Source: an uncultured Clostridia bacterium (lineage in GTDB: Bacteria; Bacillota_A; Clostridia; UMGS1840; HGM11507). From it: 9,628 nt of DNA. This document shows, one piece after another, positions 1 to 5,640 of the stretch. Position 1 is the first letter of the stretch. Every line of letters begins with the position of its first letter. The stretch is taken from positions 1 through 9,628 of the forward strand of contig CAKRUL010000023.1 in the NCBI GenBank assembly GCA_934403665.1, read 5' to 3'. A model generated the notes under the pieces. That model was not told the DNA's origin. It made no database searches and worked only from the letters and a program-made list of their open reading frames with translations. Position numbers and translations under genes: made by a program.

Positions 1-1
1 G

Positions 2-406
2 ATCTTCTCTATCCCGGTTGAAAATTATAATATTACGGTTAATTTCCCGGGAGGTATGCCGGTGGACGGACCGTCTGCCGGAGTGGCGCTTTTTTGCGCG
101 TGTTATTCGGCAATAACCGGAATCGGGATAAATAATAAAATTGCCTTTACCGGTGAAATCTCGATCATGGGAAATGTCAATCCTGTCGGGGGAGTTAAGG
201 AAAAAATCGAGGCGGCGAAAAATTCGGGCGCAGAGCTTGTGATAATCCCCACCGGAAATTATTATGAGGAGCTTGACAAAATCGGAATAGAAATTATGCC
301 GATAGAACACATTGAGGAGTTGACGGGGTATTTTAAAAATACTTTAAAAACGGGCGAATTTGGCGAGAATACCGAACCTGTTGCGGCAGCACCCGAAAAA
401 CGCTAA
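2..406 (+). CDS. lon: Lon-family ATP-dependent protease, C-terminal proteolytic domain (5' end outside window)
   Basis: The reading frame is open from base 2 and carries the last 134 residues of a Lon (peptidase S16) protease, an ATP-driven enzyme that degrades misfolded and regulatory proteins in the cytosol. The motif PVDGPSAG supplies the catalytic serine (fragment residue 25, codon at 74-76). TGEISIMGNVNPVGGVKEK supplies the catalytic lysine (residue 68, codon at 203-205), 43 residues later, the same spacing as the Ser-Lys dyad of E. coli Lon. PVDGPSAG rather than PKDGPSAG resembles the LonB/LonC branch of Firmicutes, but the AAA+ part needed to decide the subtype is missing. The protein ends in a short, Ala/Pro/Glu-rich tail after the fold. 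It converges with the next gene, only six bases separating the two stop codons. Sure of the family, unsure of the paralogue. Confidence 0.93.
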   Translation: MFSIPVENYNITVNFPGGMPVDGPSAGVALFCACYSAITGIGINNKIAFTGEISIMGNVNPVGGVKEKIEAAKNSGAELVIIPTGNYYEELDKIGIEIMPIEHIEELTGYFKNTLKTGEFGENTEPVAAAPEKR

Positions 407-412
407 AAAAGC

Positions 413-1183
413 TTACTTTGGTGATTTCAGCGTAAAGAACCCGACAAATATGCCGATTGCAAAAAGGCAGATGTCGAGAAGTATATCGGAAAAGCCGGAA
501 AAGGCGGTAAAGATGCTCGCACTTAAAAAGCCTATAACGCTATAGTAGCTTTGTGCGTGGAATTTGGCAAAGACAAAGCTTACCGCCTTTATGAGAATTA
601 CGCTCATAAGCACAAATCCGAGCAAAAATGGGACGGCAACGCTCAAATGATGCAAAGAGAGTAGAAGATCTGTGTAGATTCCCATGTTTATGAGAATGAA
701 TGAGGCGCTTATGCCGGGAATGACTGTGCCGAAGGAATAGACGCAGCCGCCCGAAAAATAACGGATATAGGGGTTTTCTATGGGGGCGGCTGCGAAATTG
801 CCGAAGATAAGCGCGAAGATAAAGGCGGCGTAGGAAAAGAGCAGATAGTATTTTTTGAATCCATATTTGTCAGCCTCGCGCATAAGCGCCGGAATACCGC
901 CGATGACAAGCCCCGAAAACAGAAAAAGCATTTCTGTCTCACAAGTTTTCATAAAAAGACCTATTATGCGCGAAAAAAGCAAAAAGCCGATTCCACCGCC
1001 TATTGCATACGGCAGAAGGAAAGTGAAATTTTTGCGTATGTTGTGAAAAAAGTGAGAAAGTGCATTCATTATCGGCTCGTACAGCCCTAAAACGGCGGCG
1101 ATAACTCCGCCGCTCACCCCCGGCACGATTGCGCCCGCACCGATAACGAATCCCTTAAAAAGTTCTCTTAAAAATTTCATCAT
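413..1183 (-). CDS. popT: DUF368 family membrane protein, PopT-like undecaprenyl-phosphate carrier
   Basis: A polytopic membrane protein of 256 residues from the chosen start. DUF368 proteins (PopT), with DedA/UptA proteins, are established as carriers that return undecaprenyl phosphate across the cytoplasmic membrane for reuse in envelope polymer synthesis. The family signature PGVSGG lies at residues 21-26, followed by GLYEPI. A second related motif, PGISAS, lies near residues 156-161 followed by INMGIY, giving the internal two-fold repeat typical of the family. Most of the chain is hydrophobic segments. I place the start at the ATG whose first base is 1183, because AAGGCGGG stands just upstream and the family begins about ten residues before its first membrane motif. 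An upstream in-frame ATG at 1240 would add 19 charged residues, but its purine run (AAGGGG) touches the start codon. No clear promoter was found. The function is assigned by family, not from residues proven here. Confidence 0.88.
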   Translation of the reverse strand: MMKFLRELFKGFVIGAGAIVPGVSGGVIAAVLGLYEPIMNALSHFFHNIRKNFTFLLPYAIGGGIGFLLFSRIIGLFMKTCETEMLFLFSGLVIGGIPALMREADKYGFKKYYLLFSYAAFIFALIFGNFAAAPIENPYIRYFSGGCVYSFGTVIPGISASFILINMGIYTDLLLSLHHLSVAVPFLLGFVLMSVILIKAVSFVFAKFHAQSYYSVIGFLSASIFTAFSGFSDILLDICLFAIGIFVGFFTLKSPK

Positions 1184-1306
1184 ATCCCGCCTTTTGGTTT
1201 TATGTGGGCTGTTTAAAAAGTCGATTGATTTTTTTAACATCCCCTTATTTTGTTTTATTACTTAATTTATATGTTCCGTATTTTTTATAAATGATTTTTT
1301 TCGCTA

Positions 1307-1335
1307 TTGACTAACTTAAAAATGCATGATAAAAT
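1307..1335 (+). promoter_or_regulatory. Sigma-A promoter of the cca unit (extended -10)
   Basis: TTGACT at 1307-1312 and TAAAAT at 1330-1335 are separated by 17 bases, and a TG one base before the -10 box (1327-1328) makes it an extended -10 promoter. Transcription would begin near 1342, leaving a leader of about 25 nt with no room for a riboswitch. The promoter reads into cca and, by spacing, the lactonase gene after it. Confidence 0.8.
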
Positions 1336-1367
1336 AGTCCTTATAAAAGGTTATTTGAGGTGGTATT

Positions 1368-2705
1368 TTGGAGATTGAAATTTCAGAGGGTGCGCGTCGT
1401 ATCATAAAGGTGCTGAAATTAAAAGGATATAATGCTTATGTGGTCGGAGGAGCGGTAAGAGATTGTCTCATGGGCAGAGCGCCGCATGATTTCGATATTG
1501 CAACGAGTGCGACACCGCAGGAGGTGAAAAAAACCTTTCCCAAGACGATTGATACCGGAATAAAGCACGGAACAGTTACGGTTATTGATATGAACGGCTG
1601 CTTTGAAGTGACGACCTTTCGCAGTGACGGAGAGTATTCCGATTCGCGGCATCCGGAAAATGTCAGCTTTATAAATGATGTGCGCGAGGACATGTTAAGG
1701 CGCGATTTTACCATAAATGCGCTTGCATATAATGACTCCGACGGACTTATCGACTGTGTGGGCGGAAGATCGGATATAGAAAATAAAATTATACGGTGCG
1801 TGGGTGAACCGGAAAGGCGGTTTAAGGAGGACGCATTAAGAATGCTCCGTGCGATACGTTTTTCGGTCGTTTTGGGATTTTCGATAGAGAAAGAGACAGC
1901 GGCGGCAATAAAAAAGTATGCGGTTTTGATAAAGCGTGTGAGCGCGGAGCGGATTCGTGAGGAAATCGAAAAAATACTTCGGAGCGAAAATCCCGGGGGA
2001 ATAATAAAGCTGCATGAGCTGGGAATGTTGCAGTATATAATTCCCGAGCTGGAGGTTTGTTTTTCGGTTGCGCAGAAGAATAAATATCATATTTATAATG
2101 TCGGGGATCATATTATCCATGCGGTGAGCGCAACTCCCGAGGATATTGTGATACGCTGGGCGGCGCTTTTGCATGACATCGGAAAGCCGCTTTGCCAAAG
2201 TGTTGACGCTAACGGAACTATTCATTTTTACGGACATCACCATGAAAGCGTGCGTCTTGCGGACGATATACTGCACAGATTAAAGCTTGACAACGAATCG
2301 AGAAAGAATATACTGCTCTTGATAGAAAATCACGATATAAGGATAGAGGCAAATTCGGTTTCGGTAAAACGCGTGATGGCAAGATTGGGCGAGGAGCTTT
2401 TCTCAAAGCTGCTGATTTTGCAGGAGGCAGACAATTATGCGAAAAATCACAAATTTTTAGAAGATAAGCTCAATAAGCTTAACGATGTGCGCGTAATATA
2501 CAGAAAAATACTTTCGGAAAGACAGCCGTATATGATAAGTGATCTTGTCATAAATGGGCGCGATCTGATAAAGATAGGATTTCGCGCCGGACGTGAAATA
2601 GGCGATACCTTGCACGCGCTTTTGGACGAAGTTTTGATAAATCCAAAGCTTAATAACCGCGAATATCTTATGATGAGAGCGCGTCAGTTAAAAAAGAAAA
2701 AATAA
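1368..2705 (+). CDS. cca: CCA tRNA nucleotidyltransferase (class II) with HD domain
   Basis: Adds or repairs the 3'-terminal CCA of tRNAs from CTP and ATP without a template, in the cytosol. The class II nucleotidyltransferase motifs appear in order: GGAVRD at residues 27-32, metal-binding DFD at 41-43, RRDFTINA at 111-118, and the nucleotide-selecting helix ERRFKEDALRMLRAIRF at 149-165. A C-terminal HD segment follows (HD at 269-270 in LLHDIGKP, GHHHES at 289-294), as in many bacterial CCA enzymes with added phosphohydrolase activity. At 445 residues it is longer than the roughly 400-residue Bacillus enzyme and fits the HD-bearing clostridial form. The start is TTG: GAGGTG at 1357-1362 sits five bases upstream and the first residues match the family N-terminus. 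Both tRNA genes in this window already encode CCA, so for them the enzyme would act in repair. ATA makes up 28 of 46 isoleucine codons. Confidence 0.96.
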   Translation: MEIEISEGARRIIKVLKLKGYNAYVVGGAVRDCLMGRAPHDFDIATSATPQEVKKTFPKTIDTGIKHGTVTVIDMNGCFEVTTFRSDGEYSDSRHPENVSFINDVREDMLRRDFTINALAYNDSDGLIDCVGGRSDIENKIIRCVGEPERRFKEDALRMLRAIRFSVVLGFSIEKETAAAIKKYAVLIKRVSAERIREEIEKILRSENPGGIIKLHELGMLQYIIPELEVCFSVAQKNKYHIYNVGDHIIHAVSATPEDIVIRWAALLHDIGKPLCQSVDANGTIHFYGHHHESVRLADDILHRLKLDNESRKNILLLIENHDIRIEANSVSVKRVMARLGEELFSKLLILQEADNYAKNHKFLEDKLNKLNDVRVIYRKILSERQPYMISDLVINGRDLIKIGFRAGREIGDTLHALLDEVLINPKLNNREYLMMRARQLKKKK

Positions 2706-2726
2706 TCGAGAGGACAGTTTTAGAAT

Positions 2727-3683
2727 ATGAACAAAATTGAATTTTATATTGCGGATTGTGTAAAGAACGGCGGAATTTATAAATATTCCTTTGACGGCAA
2801 AAGAGCGGAATTTATATCCAAAAAAGAGATGGATTTCCCGATGTATATGGCAAAAGCGGGAGAAAGACTCTATATTCCGCTAAGGTATATGGAGGATTCA
2901 AAAGAAAGCGGTGTAATTTCTTTTAAAATTATCGGCTCGGAGCTTACAGAACCGAGCGCAGTGCAGTCTACACACGGCGAATGTGCGTGTCATATAGCGG
3001 TGGATAACGGCAATATTTATTGTGCGAACTATATATCTGGGAGCGTCTGCAAACTGCCCGATACGCTGATTGCCCATGAGGGGCACGGACCGAATACGCC
3101 GCGCCAGGATAAAGCGCATACTCATTTTGTAATGAAAACCTTTGACGGATATATTCTTGCCGTGGATTTGGGAATGGATACGGTTTTTACATATACAACC
3201 GATTTGGAAGAGGTATCAAAAAGCAAGGTCCCGGACGGACACGGTGCGCGGCATCTGGTATTTTCAAAAGATAACCGTTATGTCTATTGCATAAATGAGC
3301 TTGCGGCGACCGTTACTGTGTTTTCCTATAATGACGGCAGGCTTACCCCAAAAGGAACATATCGCTCATTGCCCGAGGATTTTCACGGTGCGAATACGGC
3401 GGCGGCAATACGTATTTCGGCGGACGGAAAATATTTATATGTATCCAATCGCGGACATGATTCAATTACCGCATTTGAAATTGACGGCGAGGAACTGATA
3501 CTGAAATCAATTACGCCGTGCGGCGGAAAAGGTCCGCGTGATTTTAATATAATAGGCGATTTTCTGATATGCACAAATGAGGGGACGGGGAATGTTACGA
3601 TTTTCTCGGTGGATAAGGAAAAGCTTGCATTTATTGAGGAGATTGACGGATTCGGCGATCCGCTCTGCGTGATAGAGGCGTAG
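2727..3683 (+). CDS. Lactonase / 6-phosphogluconolactonase-type seven-bladed beta-propeller protein
   Basis: A 318-residue protein of the cytosolic lactonase beta-propeller family (YbhE/Pgl type). Members include 6-phosphogluconolactonases, which hydrolyse 6-phosphogluconolactone in the pentose phosphate pathway; others have unproven substrates. The blades show as repeated strand patterns: HGARHLVFSKDNRYVYCIN near residue 171, then IRISADGKYLYVSNRGHDSI near residue 230, and GKGPRDFNIIGDFLICTNEG near residue 266. HTHF followed by the DLGMDTV segment matches a conserved middle blade. There is no signal peptide. The gene begins 21 bases after cca, with GAGAGGA at 2708-2714, twelve bases from the ATG, a rather long spacing. 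It is therefore probably co-transcribed with cca, although no functional link between the two is obvious. A terminator follows. The fold is sure; the substrate is not. Confidence 0.85.
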   Translation: MNKIEFYIADCVKNGGIYKYSFDGKRAEFISKKEMDFPMYMAKAGERLYIPLRYMEDSKESGVISFKIIGSELTEPSAVQSTHGECACHIAVDNGNIYCANYISGSVCKLPDTLIAHEGHGPNTPRQDKAHTHFVMKTFDGYILAVDLGMDTVFTYTTDLEEVSKSKVPDGHGARHLVFSKDNRYVYCINELAATVTVFSYNDGRLTPKGTYRSLPEDFHGANTAAAIRISADGKYLYVSNRGHDSITAFEIDGEELILKSITPCGGKGPRDFNIIGDFLICTNEGTGNVTIFSVDKEKLAFIEEIDGFGDPLCVIEA

Positions 3684-3745
3684 GAGGAATAGGGTATATA
3701 TGGGAAAAAGACCGGCATGAACGGGTTACGGAATAATTGACGGAT

Positions 3746-3780
3746 CGGAGCATAATCGTTTGGGATATGCTCCGTATTTT
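3746..3780 (+). terminator. Intrinsic terminator after the cca-lactonase unit
   Basis: CGGAGCATA (3746-3754) pairs perfectly over nine bases with TATGCTCCG (3766-3774), leaving an 11-base loop, and is followed by TATTTT. The hairpin begins about 60 bases after the lactonase stop. The T tract is short and broken, so termination may be partial. Confidence 0.65.
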
Positions 3781-3806
3781 CGATGGTCAAAAAATTTAAA
3801 AATTTC

Positions 3807-3830
3807 TTGACAAGTAACCGAACGGTTACT
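3807..3830 (+). promoter_or_regulatory. -35 box overlapping a TetR-type operator palindrome
   Basis: A perfect -35 hexamer, TTGACA (3807-3812), is directly followed by AGTAACCGAACGGTTACT (3813-3830), an inverted repeat with two eight-base arms around AA. ACCG-NN-CGGT half-sites placed just after a -35 box are typical of autoregulated TetR-family genes. The expected -10 position (about 3830-3836) is poor: TGATGT or GATGTT. The promoter may thus be weak or decayed. AAGGAG (3838-3843) and an ATG at 3851 follow. Confidence 0.6.
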
Positions 3831-3842
3831 GATGTTTAAGGA

Positions 3843-4136
3843 GTGAAATTATGGTTGGAAATACGAAAGAGCGCATCTATAATAAGTACCGCCTTGTTAT
3901 GTGCTACAACATTTCTTATTTTATACCGTTATTTCAATCAACAAAACAACACTATTGAAAATGCCGAAAAACAGATAACGGAATTTGTTGACTTAAAGAT
4001 TCCCGGGTATGCCCCCAAGTATGCTTTACAGTTTAAGCAAGACTTGAAAAACAGAGAAAAGGAAGATAAAAAGAAAAATACGAACAATCATAAAAATGAA
4101 AGTTCGTATTTAGATGGCGGAGAAGGAGGGATTTGA
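3843..4136 (+). CDS. Doubtful 97-codon ORF, one membrane segment and a charged tail
   Basis: No family is recognised. From a GTG at 3843 the frame reads a short basic N-terminus, one plausible membrane segment (about residues 13-29, IISTALLCATTFLILY), then a polar Lys/Glu/Asn-rich tail. Against it: the GTG overlaps the only ribosome binding site (AAGGAG 3838-3843), which serves the ATG at 3851 in another frame. The last codons also run antisense through the tRNA terminator and into tRNA-Ser(GCU). A TTG at 3855 is an alternative start, eleven bases from the AAGGAG. It may be a chance frame, a remnant of what replaced the TetR-like gene, or a small membrane protein whose end is shared with the tRNA locus. 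Confidence 0.2.
   Translation: MKLWLEIRKSASIISTALLCATTFLILYRYFNQQNNTIENAEKQITEFVDLKIPGYAPKYALQFKQDLKNREKEDKKKNTNNHKNESSYLDGGEGGI
3851..3955 (+). pseudogene. Truncated TetR-like regulator start (35 codons)
   Basis: The ATG at 3851 has the best ribosome binding site in the region (AAGGAG at 3838-3843, seven bases away) and sits directly downstream of the TetR-type operator. Its first residues, MVGNTKERI, are very like the opening of TetR-family repressors, in which NTKERI leads into the first helix of the DNA-binding domain. The reading then departs from any helix-turn-helix pattern and ends at TGA (3956-3958) after 35 codons. The likeliest reading is a repressor gene whose body was lost by deletion or replacement just after codon nine. 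A chance resemblance over so few residues, or a real 35-residue peptide, cannot be excluded. Confidence 0.35.
4066..4111 (-). terminator. Terminator of the tRNA-Ser pair
   Basis: Read on the minus strand, AAATACGAAC (4111-4102) pairs perfectly over ten bases with GTTCGTATTT (4085-4076), and TTCTTTTT follows. Four further pairs can form inside the 16-base loop. The hairpin begins four bases after the 3' CCA of tRNA-Ser(GCU), the usual place for a tRNA operon terminator. Confidence 0.8.
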
Positions 4137-4205
4137 ACCCTCGCGCCGGTTGCCCGACCTACACCCTTAGCAGGGGCGCCTCTTCGGCCTCTTGAGTACT
4201 TCTCC
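4115..4205 (-). tRNA. tRNA-Ser (anticodon GCU)
   Basis: A 91-base serine tRNA including an encoded CCA (TGG at 4115-4117 on the plus strand). The acceptor arms GGAGAAG and CTTCTCC pair fully, with discriminator G. The anticodon loop is CTGCTAA, giving anticodon GCU, which reads AGC and AGU. The T arm is GAGGGTTCAAATCCCTC. The long variable arm (GGTCGGGCAACC region) is the class II feature expected for serine. It is the second gene of a two-tRNA transcript, 24 bases after tRNA-Ser(UGA). Confidence 0.97.
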
Positions 4206-4229
4206 AAACCGAATTTACATGAATTTTGA

Positions 4230-4316
4230 TGGCAGAGAGGGTGAGATTCGAACTCACGGCTCTTTCGAGTCACTGGTTTTCAAGACCAGCTCCTTAAACC
4301 ACTCGGACACCTCTCC
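4230..4316 (-). tRNA. tRNA-Ser (anticodon UGA)
   Basis: An 87-base serine tRNA with encoded CCA (TGG at 4230-4232 on the plus strand). The anticodon stem-loop CTGGT-CTTGAAA-ACCAG gives anticodon UGA, reading UCN codons. The T arm is GTGAGTTCGAATCTCAC, and there is a class II variable arm (GACTCGAAAGAGC). The acceptor arms are GGAGAGG and CCTCTCT, so the first pair is G1-U72 rather than G-C; the other six are Watson-Crick. It is transcribed first in the tRNA unit. Confidence 0.97.
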
Positions 4317-4331
4317 GCATTTGCATAGCTT

Positions 4332-4360
4332 AGTATAACAAAAAACGGAGTGCGTGTCAA
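4332..4360 (-). promoter_or_regulatory. Promoter of the tRNA-Ser pair
   Basis: On the minus strand TTGACA (plus 4360-4355) and TATACT (4337-4332) are separated by exactly 17 bases, a near-consensus vegetative promoter. The mature 5' end of tRNA-Ser(UGA) lies 15 bases past the -10 box, so the precursor leader would be very short. Confidence 0.87.
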
Positions 4361-4477
4361 TAGTTTTATGTAAAGATTTCACCTTTTTTCTGTTTTTCTC
4401 TGTCAAAAGGGATTGGGACTTTTTTCTTGCATAACAGCGCGGATTTTCTCATAATTATAATCAGAGAAAAAGCACTC

Positions 4478-4505
4478 TTGACAGGGAGAAAAAAGGGAGT
4501 ATAAT
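4478..4505 (+). promoter_or_regulatory. Consensus promoter of the mgtC-like gene
   Basis: TTGACA (4478-4483) and TATAAT (4500-4505), both perfect, are separated by 16 bases. Transcription would start near 4512, giving a leader of about 60 nt. An inverted repeat TTTTCTC...GAGAAAA (4444-4450 and 4464-4470) lies just upstream and could be a regulator site. The leader is too short for a Mg2+ riboswitch of the known kinds. Confidence 0.83.
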
Positions 4506-4570
4506 ATCTTCTATATCCTGAGAAAATTTGTTCCTTTTCGGAGAAATTCGTTTGAAAGGAGTTGTTGTGA

Positions 4571-5245
4571 ATGGAAGAATATTTGCTGTCACAGCTGGAG
4601 TTTCTGCTTCGCATTCTGATTGCGGCAATATGCGGCGGTGCAATCGGATATGAACGAAAAAACAGGCTCAAGGAGGCCGGCGTGCGCACTCATTTGATTG
4701 TGTGTCTTGCCGCTGCTCTGATGATGCTGATATCAAAATACGGGTTTTATGATATTCTCGGGCGCAACGGTTTCGGGTTGGATCCCTCCCGTATTGCCGC
4801 ACAGATTGTTTCAGGAGTCGGTTTTTTGGGAGCCGGCATGATTTTTATAAGGCGGCAAGAAGTCAGCGGCTTGACAACCGCGGCCGGAATCTGGGCGACA
4901 GCAGGCGTCGGAATGGCGCTTGGTGCCGGGTTGTATCTGCTTGGGATTGTTGCCGCTGTCATTATTATTGTTGTTCAAATTCTTCTGCATAAGAACTTTA
5001 ACTGGATCAAAGCGCCGATGGCGGAGTTGATTCATATCCAGATGGAAAACAGTGATGCTGCAATCGATGATATCAAAGCTTCTTTGGAGCAAAATCAGAT
5101 TGAAGTTCTGCATTTTAAAGCACAGCAGCTGAAGTCTGATTTGATGGATTTGGAAATTTATGCGAAAATTCCAAAGGATTATGCCGTGCACGATTTGATG
5201 AACCTGTTTAAGAACAATCCACACTTTAAATCGATTGAAATGTAA
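4571..5245 (+). CDS. MgtC/SapB family membrane protein
   Basis: A 224-residue cytoplasmic membrane protein of the MgtC/SapB family. Members are linked to growth in low Mg2+, acid or stress tolerance, and (in Salmonella and Mycobacterium) survival in macrophages through effects on membrane energetics; in soil and gut Firmicutes the role is unclear. The N-terminal half holds the signature segments GYERKNRLKEAGVRTH (26-41), QIVSGVGFLGAGMI (78-91) and GLTTAAGIWATAGVG (100-114), with about four membrane helices. The rest, from about 150, is soluble and fits the ACT-like C-terminal domain of longer members. The ATG has AAAGGAG at 4555-4561, nine bases upstream, and its own strong promoter. No terminator lies straight after the stop, so transcription may run through the repeat region to 5611. 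ATA is used in 3 of 26 isoleucine codons. Confidence 0.92.
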   Translation: MEEYLLSQLEFLLRILIAAICGGAIGYERKNRLKEAGVRTHLIVCLAAALMMLISKYGFYDILGRNGFGLDPSRIAAQIVSGVGFLGAGMIFIRRQEVSGLTTAAGIWATAGVGMALGAGLYLLGIVAAVIIIVVQILLHKNFNWIKAPMAELIHIQMENSDAAIDDIKASLEQNQIEVLHFKAQQLKSDLMDLEIYAKIPKDYAVHDLMNLFKNNPHFKSIEM

Positions 5246-5263
5246 AGACTGTTTTTGAAACTG

Positions 5264-5355
5264 TGATGGCAGACAAACAATGCAATGAAAATGCATACGG
5301 GAAAAAAGATTCTTATTTTTCTTCCTTGCGGTTGACCGACTTTTTTGACAGGCTG
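5264..5355 (+). repeat. 92-bp direct repeat, copy 1
   Basis: Matches the copy at 5479-5570 in 91 of 92 positions; the one difference is T at 5292 against A at 5507. It begins 18 bases after the mgtC stop. Just past its end, TGGCAGAC (5354-5361) repeats its own opening bases (5267-5274). The identity of the element is unknown; no terminal inverted repeats were seen. Confidence 0.97.
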
Positions 5356-5379
5356 GCAGACTTCGAAAAAGGAAGGTAA
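5266..5379 (+). CDS. Possible 37-residue small protein from repeat copy 1
   Basis: An ATG inside repeat copy 1 opens a 37-codon frame beginning MADKQCNENAYGKKDSYF, continuing FFDRLADFEKGR and stopping at TAA (5377-5379). The peptide is soluble and charged, with no recognised family. There is no ribosome binding site before the ATG (or the adjacent GTG at 5263), which argues against translation. The frame stays open in the second copy as well, with an Asn/Lys difference. It may be a relic of the tail of a larger protein. Confidence 0.2.
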   Translation: MADKQCNENAYGKKDSYFSSLRLTDFFDRLADFEKGR

Positions 5380-5380
5380 A

Positions 5381-5438
5381 TTCGCCGAACATGGATTCGT
5401 CAGCGTATGTGGATACGGTAGAGTCCATGTTCGGTGAA
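5381..5438. repeat. Long inverted repeat (hairpin) between the two direct repeats
   Basis: Bases 5381-5398 pair with 5421-5438 over 18 positions, of which two are G-T and the rest Watson-Crick; the uninterrupted core is CCGAACATGGA / TCCATGTTCGG. Inside the loop CGTAT (5404-5408) and ATACG (5413-5417) pair around GTGG, so the whole interval can form one extended structure. It has no T tract on the plus strand; on the minus strand TTTACCTTCCTTTTT follows, so weak minus-strand termination is possible. Confidence 0.85.
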
Positions 5439-5615
5439 AGCAAGAAAAAGCACCTGAAATCTTATTCATTGGAACAGATGATGGCAGACAAACAATGCAA
5501 TGAAAAAGCATACGGGAAAAAAGATTCTTATTTTTCTTCCTTGCGGTTGACCGACTTTTTTGACAGGCTGAAAAACCCTCCTGCGGCAGGAAATGCCACA
5601 GAAGGGTTTTTGTGA
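5391..5615 (+). CDS. Doubtful 74-codon ORF spanning the hairpin, repeat copy 2 and the terminator
   Basis: No family is recognised. The frame starts MDSSAYVDTVESMFGESKKK, passes through repeat copy 2 (MADKQCNEKAYGKKDSYF and on to FFDRL), and ends by reading through the terminator hairpin to TGA at 5613-5615. The nearest purine-rich stretch (AAGGAAGG, 5369-5376) is 14 bases from the ATG. The first 29 residues are acidic then basic and look protein-like, but the end is clearly not a designed coding end. It may be a remnant of a transposase or other gene broken by the duplication, or chance. Confidence 0.2.
   Translation: MDSSAYVDTVESMFGESKKKHLKSYSLEQMMADKQCNEKAYGKKDSYFSSLRLTDFFDRLKNPPAAGNATEGFL
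5479..5570 (+). repeat. 92-bp direct repeat, copy 2
   Basis: Second copy, exactly 215 bases downstream of the first, with one mismatch (A at 5507). It ends directly against the terminator stem at 5571. The 123-base spacer between copies holds the long inverted repeat. Near identity points to a recent duplication or to selection on both copies. Confidence 0.97.
5571..5611. terminator. Strong bidirectional terminator between mgtC and the SLH gene
   Basis: AAAAACCCT (5571-5579) pairs with AGGGTTTTT (5603-5611). After single mismatches the stem continues CTG/CAG and GGCA/TGCC to a GGAAA loop, 16 pairs in all. The A and T runs on the two flanks allow it to work in both directions: for plus-strand transcripts leaving mgtC and for the minus-strand SLH mRNA, whose stop codon is 30 bases away. 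Confidence 0.88.
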
Positions 5616-5640
5616 TTCAGCAATCTCCGCAAGGGAATTG

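Noticed and set aside
3700..3807. Short frame after the lactonase gene (MGKRPA, then TGA, then a further protein-like stretch) behind AGGAGG
   Set aside because: Reading on would need TGA recoding, and the frame runs straight through the terminator hairpin; nothing else in the window suggests recoded TGA, and all clear genes avoid it internally.
4115..4316. tRNA-Ser genes as a phage or island attachment site
   Set aside because: No second copy of a tRNA 3' end and no integrase was seen within the window, so integration here is not supported directly.
4381..4425. Weak hairpin AAAAG...CTTTT with flanking T runs upstream of mgtC
   Set aside because: Only five A/T-rich pairs, and no gene ends there that would need a terminator.
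5264..5570. CRISPR array
   Set aside because: Only two copies, each 92 bp, with a 123-base spacer; wrong unit sizes and no cas genes.
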